Shown here in pieces: positions 1 through 8,017 of a stretch of DNA of 64,000 nt (position 1 is the stretch's first letter; each line of letters opens with the position of its first letter). This stretch comes from Thiovibrio frasassiensis (GTDB lineage Bacteria > Desulfobacterota > Desulfobulbia > Desulfobulbales > Desulfurivibrionaceae), in assembly GCF_029607905.1 (NCBI RefSeq), contig NZ_JAPHEH010000001.1:2199530-2263529 (forward strand). The letters are read 5' to 3'. Below the pieces are notes generated by a model. It saw nothing but the letters and a program-made list of their open reading frames with translations. It ran no database searches and had not been told where the DNA came from. The position numbers and the translations under genes were made by a program.

Positions 1-1
1 G

Positions 2-859
2 CTGCGTTACGAGGAGATTCTCCGGGTTGTGCGTCTGGCCGTTTCCCTTGGCATTGAAAAGGTTCGCTTGACCGGCGGCGAACCCTTGGTCCGGCGGGAG
101 GTGCTCCCCTTTATCAAGGCGTTGGCCGAGATTCCGGGGCTTACGGATATCCGCCTTACCACCAACGGCGTTTTATTGGCCGACCATGCCGAGGCCTTGC
201 AAGCCGCCGGGATCAGCAAGCTGAATATCAGTCTTGATACCCTGCGCCCGGAGCGTTTTCATCAGATTACCGGGGTTGATGCCTTTGCTCGGGTTTGGGC
301 CGGGATCACTAAGGCCAGAGAGCTTGGCTTTTCGCCGATCAAATTGAATATCGTTGCCCTGAAGGGGGTAAACGATGACGAGTTCATTGACTTTGCCAGG
401 ATGACCCTCACGGAGCCGCTACAGATTCGTTTTATCGAGTTCATGCCCATTGGCGGGTCGTCTCTCTGGGATAAAGAGAAATACATCAGCTCCCAGGGAA
501 TCATGGAACTCCTCAAGCCCTTGGGGGTGCTTGCGCCGGTGGAGGCGAAGCGTATGGACGGCCCTGCCCGTATTTTCCGGTTACCAGGGGCTGTCGGCAG
601 TGTCGGTTTTATCAGTCCCATCAGCCATCATTTCTGCGACCGGTGCAACCGCTTGCGGCTCACCTCGGAAGGCAGGCTGCGTTCCTGTCTCTTGTCCGAC
701 CAGGAGACCGATCTTCGGGAAAGCCTGCGCAGCGCGGCAAGCGATGCAGAGATCAGGGAGCTTATTGTCGCGGCTATTCTGAATAAGCCGAAGGGGCATA
801 CCATTTCGCCGGACGGCGGGGGGAGCTGCCACGGGCAGATGTCGCGGATCGGGGGATAA
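2..859 (+). CDS. moaA: GTP 3',8-cyclase MoaA, 5'-truncated by the window edge
   Basis: Radical SAM enzyme of molybdenum cofactor synthesis that rearranges GTP to 3',8-cyclo-7,8-dihydro-GTP. The frame is open from base 2, so the true start and the N-terminal radical-SAM CxxxCxxC motif lie outside the window; 285 residues remain of a family length near 330. Visible landmarks are LTGGEPLVRR (the SAM-binding GGEP motif), the C-terminal second-cluster motif FCDRCNRLRLTSEGRLRSC (Cx2Cx13C) and the conserved Gly-Gly C-terminus after MSRI. An in-frame GTG at 29 is internal, not a start. The gene converges on pheA with a 47-bp gap holding an 8-bp inverted repeat (887-894/906-913) that has no T-tract. 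Identity is firm. Confidence 0.96.
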   Translation: MRYEEILRVVRLAVSLGIEKVRLTGGEPLVRREVLPFIKALAEIPGLTDIRLTTNGVLLADHAEALQAAGISKLNISLDTLRPERFHQITGVDAFARVWAGITKARELGFSPIKLNIVALKGVNDDEFIDFARMTLTEPLQIRFIEFMPIGGSSLWDKEKYISSQGIMELLKPLGVLAPVEAKRMDGPARIFRLPGAVGSVGFISPISHHFCDRCNRLRLTSEGRLRSCLLSDQETDLRESLRSAASDAEIRELIVAAILNKPKGHTISPDGGGSCHGQMSRIGG

Positions 860-906
860 AGACGAGGCTTAAAGAAAATGGTGCGCAGAGTAAGGCGTTG
901 CCCGGC

Positions 907-1992
907 TTACTCTCCCACCCGGGGGTAGGACCCCAGCCATTCGAAATACGAGCAGATTTCCTTCAGTTTTTCACAGCCATCCCGGACAATCTTCTCCTCG
1001 ATATGCCCCAGCAGGTCGATGAAGAATAGATAGCGCCCGGGTTCATCCTTGACCGGACGGGACTCGATCCGGGTCAGGTTGATGGAGCGTTGGGCCAGGA
1101 TGCTCAAGGCATCATTCAGGGCGCCCGGTCGGTCCAGGAGACTGACCAGCAGAGAGGTCTTGTCCTTGCCGCTTCTTGAGGGCGACTCCTTGCCGATGAG
1201 CAGAAAACGGGTGGTGTTCCCCCGGTAATCCTCGATTCCTTTCACCACACTCTGTAACTGGTAGGTGGTAATGGCCAGTGAGCTGGCGATCGCTGCCACC
1301 GTTGGGTCTTCCGCCGCCATTTTTGCCGCGACGCTTGTGCTGAAAACATCCTTGATCGTGACGTTGGGCAGATGTTTTTTCAGCCATTGCCGACACTGGG
1401 CAATGGGTTGCGGGTGGGAAACCACCAGCTTGATGTCCTCCAGATTTCCGGACTTGTTGACCAGATTGTGGATGATGCCGAGGTTCAATTCCCCGCAGAT
1501 CTTGACATTGTACTTGATAAAGGAGTCCAGGGTCGAGGTGACTGCGCCTTCGATGGAGTTTTCCACCGGGACAATGCCGTATTGGGTTCTGCCCCGTTCT
1601 ACCTCGTCAAAGATATCCTCAATGGTTTCCATGGGGAGATACTTGGCGGCGTGTCCGAAGTATTTCACTCCAGCCAGATGGGAAAAGGTCGCTTCCGGGC
1701 CAAGATACGCGACTTCTGCCTTTTTTTGCGAGAGCCGGCAGGTGGTGATGATTTCGTGAAAGATGCTCAGCAGGGGCTGCTCGGGAAAGATCCCGTTGTT
1801 TTCCGCCAGCAACCGTTCAAAGATCTGACGTTCCCGCAAGGGATCCCATTTGGCCTTGTTGTTCTGGTCCTTGAGTTCGCCGATTTTTTTGGCGCAGAGC
1901 AGCCGGTTTTTGAGAAGCTCCAAAAACTGGCTGTCGATGGCATCGATCTGCTGGCGGACATCGGCCAGGGTGAGGTCTTTCTTGTTTTTCAT
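907..1992 (-). CDS. pheA: Bifunctional chorismate mutase / prephenate dehydratase (P-protein)
   Basis: Converts chorismate to prephenate and then to phenylpyruvate for phenylalanine synthesis. From the chosen ATG (361 aa) the order is chorismate mutase (about residues 6-90, LADVRQQIDAIDSQFLELL), prephenate dehydratase (about 95-275, YLGPEATFSH, VPVENSIEGAV and the catalytic NTTRF motif) and an ACT domain (about 285-355) carrying ESRP, the phenylalanine-sensing motif, so feedback inhibition is expected. The frame stays open upstream: an ATG at 2067 has a weak GAAAG before it and a TTG lies at 2085. The 1992 start is preferred because the mutase domain begins right after it, but no Shine-Dalgarno site is seen there, so 2067 remains possible. 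Confidence 0.95.
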   Translation of the reverse strand: MKNKKDLTLADVRQQIDAIDSQFLELLKNRLLCAKKIGELKDQNNKAKWDPLRERQIFERLLAENNGIFPEQPLLSIFHEIITTCRLSQKKAEVAYLGPEATFSHLAGVKYFGHAAKYLPMETIEDIFDEVERGRTQYGIVPVENSIEGAVTSTLDSFIKYNVKICGELNLGIIHNLVNKSGNLEDIKLVVSHPQPIAQCRQWLKKHLPNVTIKDVFSTSVAAKMAAEDPTVAAIASSLAITTYQLQSVVKGIEDYRGNTTRFLLIGKESPSRSGKDKTSLLVSLLDRPGALNDALSILAQRSINLTRIESRPVKDEPGRYLFFIDLLGHIEEKIVRDGCEKLKEICSYFEWLGSYPRVGE

Positions 1993-2333
1993 AATGAGCG
2001 TGCTGGTTTTTGCGAGCCGTGTTTGTCTAAGAAGTTTGGTTAATGTTTCATACCGGAGCAAGGCCATGGTGCTTTCATCAGTCAATAGCCCTGGGTACAG
2101 TGACTTTCTTAATCGTATCCAGTGAAAAATAAAAGGGAAAAGTTCTCCCCCCTCGCCAGGGGCCGGTTTGCTTTCTGGAAAGTCGCCAGGGATGGGGATT
2201 ATCTGTTTGCTTCTCTTGGTGGATCATGTATAAACTTGTTAGTATTATTTTCTTGTCTTTGCAGGAACCGCAACCCATATCGCCTCAGTTTGAGTGAGAA
2301 ATACGAACAATTGCTTCCCGGGCCGGATGGATC
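1993..2333. other. Divergent intergenic region between pheA and the CBS-ACT gene
   Basis: About 340 bases, of which up to 90 may be extra pheA N-terminus depending on its start. It must carry the promoters for both divergent genes. A sigma70-like pair for the plus strand lies at 2207-2234. No RNA gene or convincing small ORF was seen. Confidence 0.5.
2207..2234 (+). promoter_or_regulatory. Possible sigma70 promoter for the CBS-ACT / DUF39 / LarE-like operon
   Basis: TTGCTT at 2207-2212 and TATAAA at 2229-2234 are separated by 16 bases, about 100 bases before the CBS-ACT start. The call rests on hexamer resemblance only. Confidence 0.35.
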
Positions 2334-2933
2334 ATGAAAGTTAAAAATTGCATGCAAAAAGACCTGATCACCATCGGCAAAAAAACCTTGCTGCAAGAGG
2401 CGGGGGCGTTGATGAAAAAACATTCCATCCGCCATCTGCCGGTGGTGGAGGATGATCAGCTGCTCGGCTTTATAACGGAAAGCGATTTGCGCCAGTATTC
2501 TTTTCCCTCGCAGGAAAAGGACATCTATGTCCACGAGGTGATGGTGCTGAATCCCATTACCGTCAACCTCAATGCCAGCATTGAAAAGGCTGCCCGCCTC
2601 ATTCACGATTACAAGATCGGCGGCTTGCCGGTTCTTGACAAGAAAAAACTGGTGGGGATCATCACCGCCATTGATTTGCTCTCGGCCTTCATCAACATGA
2701 TGGGTTTGTTACGGGATTCCTCGCGGCTGGATGTTCTGGTCGGCAAGGTTGGCGGGGTCGAGGATGTAACGAGAATCATTAAAGCACACGGGTGTGAGAT
2801 AATCAGCGTGGCAACTGAAAGTCATTCTTCCCGGCGGAAATTATATTGCTTCAGGCTGGAGAAGGGTGAGTTGGACAAGGCGATTGACGCCCTGGAAGAA
2901 GCCGGTCACAAAGTTGTTTCGGTGGTGGATTAA
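2334..2933 (+). CDS. CBS-pair protein with C-terminal ACT-like domain (AcuB-like)
   Basis: A 199-aa soluble protein with two CBS modules (about 1-58, MKVKNCMQKDLITIGKK; about 68-125, VHEVMVLNPITVNLN) and an ACT-like tail (about 130-199). CBS pairs usually bind adenine nucleotides or S-adenosyl compounds and ACT domains bind amino acids, so this is probably a ligand-sensing regulatory subunit. It lies 44 bases before a DUF39 protein. In methanogens the DUF39 homocysteine enzyme carries CBS domains on the same chain, so this separate CBS protein may play that part in trans; that is inference. AcuB naming reflects architecture, and no acetoin genes are nearby. Confidence 0.8.
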   Translation: MKVKNCMQKDLITIGKKTLLQEAGALMKKHSIRHLPVVEDDQLLGFITESDLRQYSFPSQEKDIYVHEVMVLNPITVNLNASIEKAARLIHDYKIGGLPVLDKKKLVGIITAIDLLSAFINMMGLLRDSSRLDVLVGKVGGVEDVTRIIKAHGCEIISVATESHSSRRKLYCFRLEKGELDKAIDALEEAGHKVVSVVD

Positions 2934-2977
2934 CTTTTTGCCATCGTCTGATTGTTTCCCATGAAGGAGCGGGTTGT

Positions 2978-4147
2978 ATGAGCGAGTTTAAGGTCCAGAA
3001 AACATACGAAGAAATTAATGCCAAAATCAAGGCGGGGCAGGCTGTGGTGGTCACCGCCGAAGAGATGGTCGGCATTGTCAAAAAGCATGGTCCGGTTGAG
3101 GCGGCCAGAAAGGTGGATGTGGTCACCACCGGCACCTTCTCTCCCATGTGTTCTTCCGGCGCCTTTATTAATTTCGGCCACTCCAATCCAACCACCAAGG
3201 CGCTCAAGGTTTGGCTGAACAATGTTCCCGCCTATGCCGGGATTGCCGCAGTTGATGTTTATATCGGGGCGACCGAACCCACTGAGGATGATCCCTTGAA
3301 CAAGGTTTTCCCCGGTGAATTCCTCTATGGCGGCGGACATGTGCTTGAAGATCTGGTGGCTGGGAAAAAGGTGTTGCTGAAGGCTGTTGGCTACGGGACC
3401 GACTGTTATCCCAATAAAAATATAGAGAAAGAGGTGACGCTTGCCGATTTGCCCTATGCCCTTTTGGTGAATCCCCGCAACTGTTACCAGAATTATAACT
3501 GTGCGATCAATCTTTCCGACCGGACCGTCTATTGTTACATGGGCACCCTGAAACCCCAGGTGAAAAATGCGACGTATTGCAGCGCCGGCGAGTTGAGCCC
3601 GTTGCTGAACGATCCATATTATAAGACCATTGGGTTGGGGACGAGGATCTTTCTCGGTGGCGGCGTCGGTTATGTGACCTGGCATGGCAGTCAGCATAAC
3701 CCGAAAGCCCTTCGTTCGGAAAATGGCACCACCCGAAGAGCGGCCGGTACCTTGATGGTGCAGGGCGACCTGAAGCAGATGTCTGCTCGCTGGCTCAAGG
3801 GCGTGAGCATGCAGGGCTACGGAAGCACCATGGCCGTGGGGATCGGGATACCGATCCCGATCCTCAACGAGGAGATGGCCGCTTACACCGGGGTCTCCGA
3901 TGCCGAGATCTTTACCCAGATTGTTGATTACTCCTACGACTATTCCCATGGCGTGGCGCGCAACTATGGCGAGGTCAGCTATGCGCAGCTCAAAAGCGGC
4001 CAGATTGAGGTGAACGGCAAGATGGTTCCCACGGCCCCCCTTTCCAGCATGGTCCGGGCTCGGGAAATTGCCGAGACCCTTAAGGGCTGGATTACAAGCG
4101 GAAAGTTTTTACTCGAAAAACCCATCCAGACCTTGCCTTCAGAGTAA
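2978..4147 (+). CDS. DUF39 homocysteine biosynthesis protein (aspartate semialdehyde sulfurtransferase family)
   Basis: A 389-aa member of the DUF39 family, whose methanogen member MA1821 helps make homocysteine from aspartate semialdehyde and sulfide via a cysteine persulfide. Cysteines sit in plausible active-site settings at C58 (SPMCSSGAF) and C143 (GTDCYPNK), probably equal to the paired cysteines of the archaeal protein. Other family features are the GGG runs (FLYGGGHVLE, FLGGGVGYVTWHGSQHNP). Unlike MA1821 it has no CBS domains of its own; a CBS-ACT protein is encoded immediately upstream and a LarE-like sulfur transferase 11 bases downstream. Its likely substrate is supplied by asd at 16725. 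The ATG follows AGGAG with good spacing. Confidence 0.88.
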   Translation: MSEFKVQKTYEEINAKIKAGQAVVVTAEEMVGIVKKHGPVEAARKVDVVTTGTFSPMCSSGAFINFGHSNPTTKALKVWLNNVPAYAGIAAVDVYIGATEPTEDDPLNKVFPGEFLYGGGHVLEDLVAGKKVLLKAVGYGTDCYPNKNIEKEVTLADLPYALLVNPRNCYQNYNCAINLSDRTVYCYMGTLKPQVKNATYCSAGELSPLLNDPYYKTIGLGTRIFLGGGVGYVTWHGSQHNPKALRSENGTTRRAAGTLMVQGDLKQMSARWLKGVSMQGYGSTMAVGIGIPIPILNEEMAAYTGVSDAEIFTQIVDYSYDYSHGVARNYGEVSYAQLKSGQIEVNGKMVPTAPLSSMVRAREIAETLKGWITSGKFLLEKPIQTLPSE

Positions 4148-4158
4148 TTGCAGGCAGG

Positions 4159-4950
4159 GTGGAAAGTTCTCTTCCCGGCAAGTACCGGGAGCTGCAAAAG
4201 CTGTTTTCGCAACACAAGAAGGTCGCGATCGCCTTTTCCGGTGGGGTTGACAGTACTTTTCTCCTGCATGCGGCCTGTGCAACCTTAGGACCCTCGTTGG
4301 TTCATGCCTTCCATGCTACTTCTGAGCTGTTGCCTTACCTGGAGACAGAGCGGGTTGAACGCGTTATTCAGGAGCAAGGGTGCGTTTTTCACCCCATCCC
4401 GATCAAGCCCCTGACTTGGCCGGATTTTGTGGCCAATGGAGACGACCGCTGTTATCACTGCAAGAAAAAAATCTATCAAACCTTCTTGGTCGATCCGTCC
4501 TTTCCTGTGGCTAGCGCTCTGTTTGATGGTACCAATCATGACGATCTCGACCAAGACCGTCCTGGTTTACAGGCAGTTGTTGAATTGAGCGTGCAGACTC
4601 CTTTGGCTGATCTTGGTTTTAGCAAAAAAGAAATTCGGTTGCTCAGTCGAGAATTGTCTCTCTCAACCTGGGATGCCCCTGCCTCTTCATGCCTGGCAAC
4701 CAGAATATCGCAAGGGGAGCCCCTGAGCAGGGAAAAAATTTTATTGGTGGCCCAGTGTGAGGCGGTGTTGCAAAGAAAAGGGTTTATGGGTGTGCGGGTG
4801 CGCCTTTCAGGGGATACTGCGACTATTTTTGTTTTAAAAAAAGACTTGCCTGGAATTGAAGATAAGTGCGTATATTCAGGAATTAAAAGAGATTTTTTGT
4901 CGCTGGGACTGCATAAGGTTTCGATTAATCAACAAGGGCGGCCGGATTGA
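4159..4950 (+). CDS. larE: LarE-like ATP-dependent sulfur transferase (PP-loop)
   Basis: A 263-aa PP-loop pyrophosphatase of the LarE family, which adenylates a carboxylate and delivers sulfur, in characterised cases to the nickel-pincer cofactor of lactate racemase. The PP-loop is SGGVDST (27-33). Three cysteines, C98 and C101 in RCYHCKK and C178 in SSCLATR, match the three-cysteine LarE variant thought to bind a [4Fe-4S] cluster rather than sacrifice a single cysteine. The start is GTG with only a weak purine tract. It lies 11 bases after the DUF39 gene and no larA, larB or larC is in the window, so sulfur delivery to homocysteine synthesis is an alternative role. Confidence 0.82.
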   Translation: MESSLPGKYRELQKLFSQHKKVAIAFSGGVDSTFLLHAACATLGPSLVHAFHATSELLPYLETERVERVIQEQGCVFHPIPIKPLTWPDFVANGDDRCYHCKKKIYQTFLVDPSFPVASALFDGTNHDDLDQDRPGLQAVVELSVQTPLADLGFSKKEIRLLSRELSLSTWDAPASSCLATRISQGEPLSREKILLVAQCEAVLQRKGFMGVRVRLSGDTATIFVLKKDLPGIEDKCVYSGIKRDFLSLGLHKVSINQQGRPD

Positions 4951-4959
4951 ATGGGCCGA

Positions 4960-4985
4960 TTTTCCTGCTGAGATCAGCAGGAAAA
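4960..4985. repeat. Perfect 11-bp inverted repeat after the larE-like gene
   Basis: TTTTCCTGCTG (4960-4970), loop AGAT, CAGCAGGAAAA (4975-4985). The hairpin is followed by A residues on the plus strand and a T-tract appears only at about 5003, so it is at best an imperfect terminator or a processing hairpin for the sulfur operon. Confidence 0.55.
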
Positions 4986-5052
4986 AATGTCTCGATAGCC
5001 CGTTTTTTTCTTTGTTCATCGCATTTTTTGTTTGACAGACGCTTTTTTTTGT

Positions 5053-5080
5053 TTGACAATCAGCACACGTAAGTTTAAAT
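5053..5080 (+). promoter_or_regulatory. Probable sigma70 promoter of the HU gene
   Basis: A consensus TTGACA (5053-5058) precedes TTAAAT (5075-5080) with a 16-base spacer, 75 bases before the HU start. A second TTGACA lies 21 bases upstream (5032-5037) inside a duplicated T-rich block. Confidence 0.5.
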
Positions 5081-5154
5081 CGCCCCTAAGGCAACTGAAT
5101 ACGGTGCTTGTAGAAGGCAGAGAATCTCTAAATTCACGAGGAGGAAGGAGAGGA

Positions 5155-5427
5155 ATGAACAAAAGTGAATTAGTCGAGAACATGGCAAAGGCTGGCGGTA
5201 TCAGCAAAGCTGCAGCTGAGAAAACCCTTGGTGGCATGCTGGCAGCAGTTACCACCGCTTTGAAAAAGGGCGACAAGGTAACCTTGGTCGGCTTTGGCAC
5301 ATTTTCTGTGACCAAGAGGGCTGCCCGTCAGGGCCGCAATCCTCAGACCGGAAAGGCCATCACCATTAAGGCTAGGAAGGTTGCTCGTTTTAAGCCCGGC
5401 AGCAAGCTTGCTGAATCAGTAAAGTAA
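5155..5427 (+). CDS. hup: DNA-binding protein HU
   Basis: A 90-aa histone-like nucleoid protein that bends and compacts DNA as a dimer. The start is fixed by the purine-rich GAGGAAGGAGAGGA directly before ATG. The protein opens MNKSELVENMAKAGGIS and carries GFGTFSVTKRAARQGRNP, the conserved body and arm of HU, followed by FKPGSKL. The arm keeps the RNPQTG proline turn that intercalates DNA. It is monocistronic, with its own promoter and a strong terminator downstream. HU rather than IHF is preferred from the arm sequence and the lack of an IHF partner. Confidence 0.95.
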   Translation: MNKSELVENMAKAGGISKAAAEKTLGGMLAAVTTALKKGDKVTLVGFGTFSVTKRAARQGRNPQTGKAITIKARKVARFKPGSKLAESVK

Positions 5428-5463
5428 ACTGAATTCATCAATCGTTGTATCTGTGTAACAGAC

Positions 5464-5506
5464 AAGGCAGGGACTCCTTGAGAAAGGAGACCCTGCCTTC
5501 TTTTTT
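5464..5506 (+). terminator. Rho-independent terminator of HU
   Basis: AAGGCAGGG (5464-5472) pairs with CCCTGCCTT (5491-5499), with further inner pairing (CTCC/GGAG), followed by CTTTTTT. It is placed 37 bases after the HU stop. Confidence 0.9.
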
Positions 5507-5507
5507 G

Positions 5508-5536
5508 TTGACGCCTCAACAAACTCTGGGTACATA
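5508..5536 (+). promoter_or_regulatory. Possible promoter of the tRNA-Pro gene
   Basis: TTGACG (5508-5513) and TACATA (5531-5536) with a 17-base spacer would start transcription about 50 bases before the tRNA. A TATAAT at 5588-5593 is too close to the mature 5' end to serve. Confidence 0.35.
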
Positions 5537-5595
5537 TGGTCCACAATTTTTCCGTCGGCACCACCGGCGAGAAACTGGTGAGATACTTATAATGT

Positions 5596-5672
5596 CGGGA
5601 TGTGGCTCAGCCTGGTAGAGCACGTGCTTCGGGAGCACGGGGTCGGAGGTTCGAATCCTCTCATCCCGACCA
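5596..5672 (+). tRNA. tRNA-Pro (anticodon CGG)
   Basis: A complete cloverleaf of 77 nt: acceptor CGGGATG/CATCCCG, D-arm GCTC/GAGC, anticodon stem CGTGC/GCACG with loop TTCGGGA (anticodon CGG, reading CCG), T-arm GGAGG-TTCGAAT-CCTCT, discriminator A and an encoded CCA. No integrase gene or att-like repeat was seen beside it. Confidence 0.96.
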
Positions 5673-5683
5673 GTAATAGCGCA

Positions 5684-5719
5684 ACGGTTTGCAGAATTAT
5701 CTGTAAGCCGTTTTTTTTT
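5684..5719 (+). terminator. Terminator of the tRNA-Pro transcript
   Basis: ACGGTTTGCAG (5684-5694) pairs with CTGTAAGCCGT (5701-5711) using two G-U pairs, followed by a run of T to 5719. It also separates the tRNA from the convergent xseA. Confidence 0.85.
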
Positions 5720-5750
5720 GTCTGGGTTTGTCGCTCTGTTACGGGCAGAA

Positions 5751-7091
5751 TCATTCGGGCAATATTTTTGTTACTTCGCAGTCAATCCCGCCCCGGGCAA
5801 GGGTAATATTGATAGTTTCCCCCAGATGCACCTCCGCGCCGCTTCGAATGACCTCTCCGTTTTTCCGCTGAACAATACTGTATCCTCTGCCCAGAACCGC
5901 TAGCGGACTTATGGCGTGCAGGAGGCCCGCGTTTTTGCCGAAGGCAGCGCGTTTGCGCTCCAGTTGGCGAACCATGGCCAAAATCAAGCGTCGGTGCAGT
6001 TCATGGACCCATTGGTGCTGATATGCCAACCGTTGTTGCGGGTTATGGCGGGCAAGGATTTGGCTGACTCTGGCAAGAGCCAGCTGGCGTCGATGGATGG
6101 TGCTGGAAAAGGCGAATTGCAGTGAGGTCAGGGCGTGGTCCGTTGTCAGGCGGAACTGGTCAAGGAGGGTGGTGGGGTCGCCCAGGATTTTTTTCTGGTC
6201 CTCAATGGTGCGGCGGAAGAAAGCAAGCCTGTCCATGACCGTTTTTGCCAGCCGGATGCGGAGTTGATGCAGATGGGCGGACAACTGGATGCGGCTGGGG
6301 AGAACTGCTTCTGCGGCGGCCGTCGGGGTGGGGGCCCGGAAATCGGCAACCAGGTCGGCAATGGTGAAATCAACCTCATGGCCGATTGCCGAGACAATCG
6401 GAATGCGTGAATCACCAATGGCTCGGGCCAGTTTTTCCTCGTTAAAGGTCCACAGGTCTTCCAGGGAGCCGCCGCCTCGGCAGAGCACGATTACATCGTT
6501 TTCCCCCCGTTGGTTGCATAAGGTGATGGCCTCGATGATATCGTCCATGGCCCCGGCGCCCTGGACCCGGACCGGGAAGATCTCAATGGGGATCGCCCCG
6601 CATCTTTTTTGGGCCATGGTGAGAAAATCATGCACCGCGGCCCCGCTTGGCGAGGTGATAAGGGCAATTTTTTCCGGCAGCAGGGGGAGGGTCCGTTTCC
6701 GCTCCGCAGCAAAAAGACCTTCCTCCGCCAACTTGCGCTTGAGCAGATCGAAGGCAAGCTGTAATGCTCCCGCGCCTTTTGTCGCCAGAACATCCACAAT
6801 AAGCTGGTATTCGCCGCGGGCTTCATAGAGCGAGATGCGACCCCGGCAGACCACCTCCATGCCGTCGGTCGGGGTGCAGGCGAGATAGCGCTGCTGGGGT
6901 TTGAAGAGGACTGCTTTTATCTGGGCCGTTTCATCCTTGAGGGTGAAATAGAGGTGCCCTGAGTAAGGACAGCGCAGGTTGGAGATCTCGCCGGCCACGG
7001 TGACAAAGGGGAAAGAAACCTCAAGCACCCCACGGATCGATTGGGTGAGTTCGCTGACGGTTTGGATCTGATCTCTGGGCATGGAGTGCAT
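5751..7091 (-). CDS. xseA: Exodeoxyribonuclease VII large subunit
   Basis: Large subunit of exonuclease VII, which degrades single-stranded DNA to oligonucleotides. The 446-aa protein has an N-terminal OB fold (about 5-100, VAGEISNLRCPYSGHLYFTL) and the catalytic domain with ITSPSGAAVHDFL, CRGGGSLEDLWTFNEE, AIGHEVDFTIADLVADFRAP and TPTAAAE. The ATG at 7091 is chosen because AGGAA sits six bases upstream; a GTG at 7097 would abut the same site. The small subunit xseB is at 54209-54454, not adjacent. The gene stands alone, convergent with the tRNA and divergent from the TPR gene. Confidence 0.96.
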   Translation of the reverse strand: MHSMPRDQIQTVSELTQSIRGVLEVSFPFVTVAGEISNLRCPYSGHLYFTLKDETAQIKAVLFKPQQRYLACTPTDGMEVVCRGRISLYEARGEYQLIVDVLATKGAGALQLAFDLLKRKLAEEGLFAAERKRTLPLLPEKIALITSPSGAAVHDFLTMAQKRCGAIPIEIFPVRVQGAGAMDDIIEAITLCNQRGENDVIVLCRGGGSLEDLWTFNEEKLARAIGDSRIPIVSAIGHEVDFTIADLVADFRAPTPTAAAEAVLPSRIQLSAHLHQLRIRLAKTVMDRLAFFRRTIEDQKKILGDPTTLLDQFRLTTDHALTSLQFAFSSTIHRRQLALARVSQILARHNPQQRLAYQHQWVHELHRRLILAMVRQLERKRAAFGKNAGLLHAISPLAVLGRGYSIVQRKNGEVIRSGAEVHLGETINITLARGGIDCEVTKILPE

Positions 7092-7287
7092 GTTCACTTC
7101 CTAGCATGGTCGATATGCCAGGGACAAGTATTTTGTTTGTTGCCCGTCGCCTGCACATCTGAAGAGAAGGAGCGAGAAGCTCCATAAAATGACGGATGCT
7201 TTTTTTGGGCGGAAAAGGTATATTGGCAAGAATTTTTGTAGTTTCCAGAAAAAAAGCGTGAGCAACGTAACGGCGAGGGGTTGAGGC

Positions 7288-7962
7288 ATGTCTGAAGAGA
7301 ATACTTATTTGCAACAAGAGATATTGAACAAGCCCTTACAGAAACATGGCTTGCTCGAAGAACTCAACCTGCCCCACAAGGCGATCGTGTTTATTCGCAA
7401 CAACAAGCGGAACCTGATCATCGCTCTGGTGTGTTGCGCGCTGGCAATTATCGGTTGGTCCTCTTTGGGTTACTACCTTGCCAAGCAAAATGATCGCGCT
7501 GCCGTTTTGTTGTCTGAGGCCATTAGCCAAGGGGAGCCTGCACAGCGCAAAGTGCTTTTGCAAAAGGTGCTCGACGAGTACGGGCGGACCGGTGCCGCTC
7601 TGTGGGCAAAGGTTGAGATGGGGCATATGGCCTTTGATGCGCAGCAGTATGATGAGGCAATCAAGGTGTATCTCGGGGTTCGTGATGACCTTGGTAAGTC
7701 AAGTCCGTTGTATCCCTTGGTGCAGCTGAATCTGGCCCAGGCCTATGAAAATAAAAATGTTTTGCCCGAGGCGCTTGCCGCCTATCAACGGTTGGCAGAA
7801 AGCAAGGGTTTTGCCGGAGAGGCCGATCTGGCCATGGGGAGGATCTATGAGCTGCAAAAAGATCTGCCCAGGGCAAAAGAGATGTATGGCAAGGTGGTTG
7901 CCGAGGAAGGGGTATCTCCTGCGGTCAAGGAAAAGGTGCAGGCCAAGCTGGACCGCCTGTAG
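7288..7962 (+). CDS. Membrane-anchored TPR protein (YfgM-like)
   Basis: A 224-aa protein with a basic cytoplasmic N-terminus (about 1-44), one membrane helix (about 45-67, NLIIALVCCALAIIGWSS) and a tetratricopeptide-like periplasmic part (about 70-224; WAKVEMGHMAFDAQQYDEAI, LNLAQAYENK, ADLAMGRIYELQKD). This matches the YfgM/TPR_21 class, which associates with the Sec translocon or outer-membrane assembly factors; the specific role here is unknown. A GAGGGG ribosome site precedes the ATG. It is the first gene of a co-directional run through panC, panD, mqnB and mqnD, although 55 bases separate it from panC. Confidence 0.75.
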   Translation: MSEENTYLQQEILNKPLQKHGLLEELNLPHKAIVFIRNNKRNLIIALVCCALAIIGWSSLGYYLAKQNDRAAVLLSEAISQGEPAQRKVLLQKVLDEYGRTGAALWAKVEMGHMAFDAQQYDEAIKVYLGVRDDLGKSSPLYPLVQLNLAQAYENKNVLPEALAAYQRLAESKGFAGEADLAMGRIYELQKDLPRAKEMYGKVVAEEGVSPAVKEKVQAKLDRL

Positions 7963-8017
7963 CTTTTGGCCCCGTGTAGGATAAGCCGGGAAAGGTTGAG
8001 ACGGTAGAGATCGAGTC

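Noticed and set aside
2930-3949. 339-codon minus-strand frame opposite the DUF39 gene
   Set aside because: Antisense to a well-supported gene; composition rich in Gly, His and Ile, with no start context.
5588-5593. TATAAT just before tRNA-Pro as its -10
   Set aside because: It ends two bases before the mature tRNA 5' end, so transcription would start inside the tRNA.
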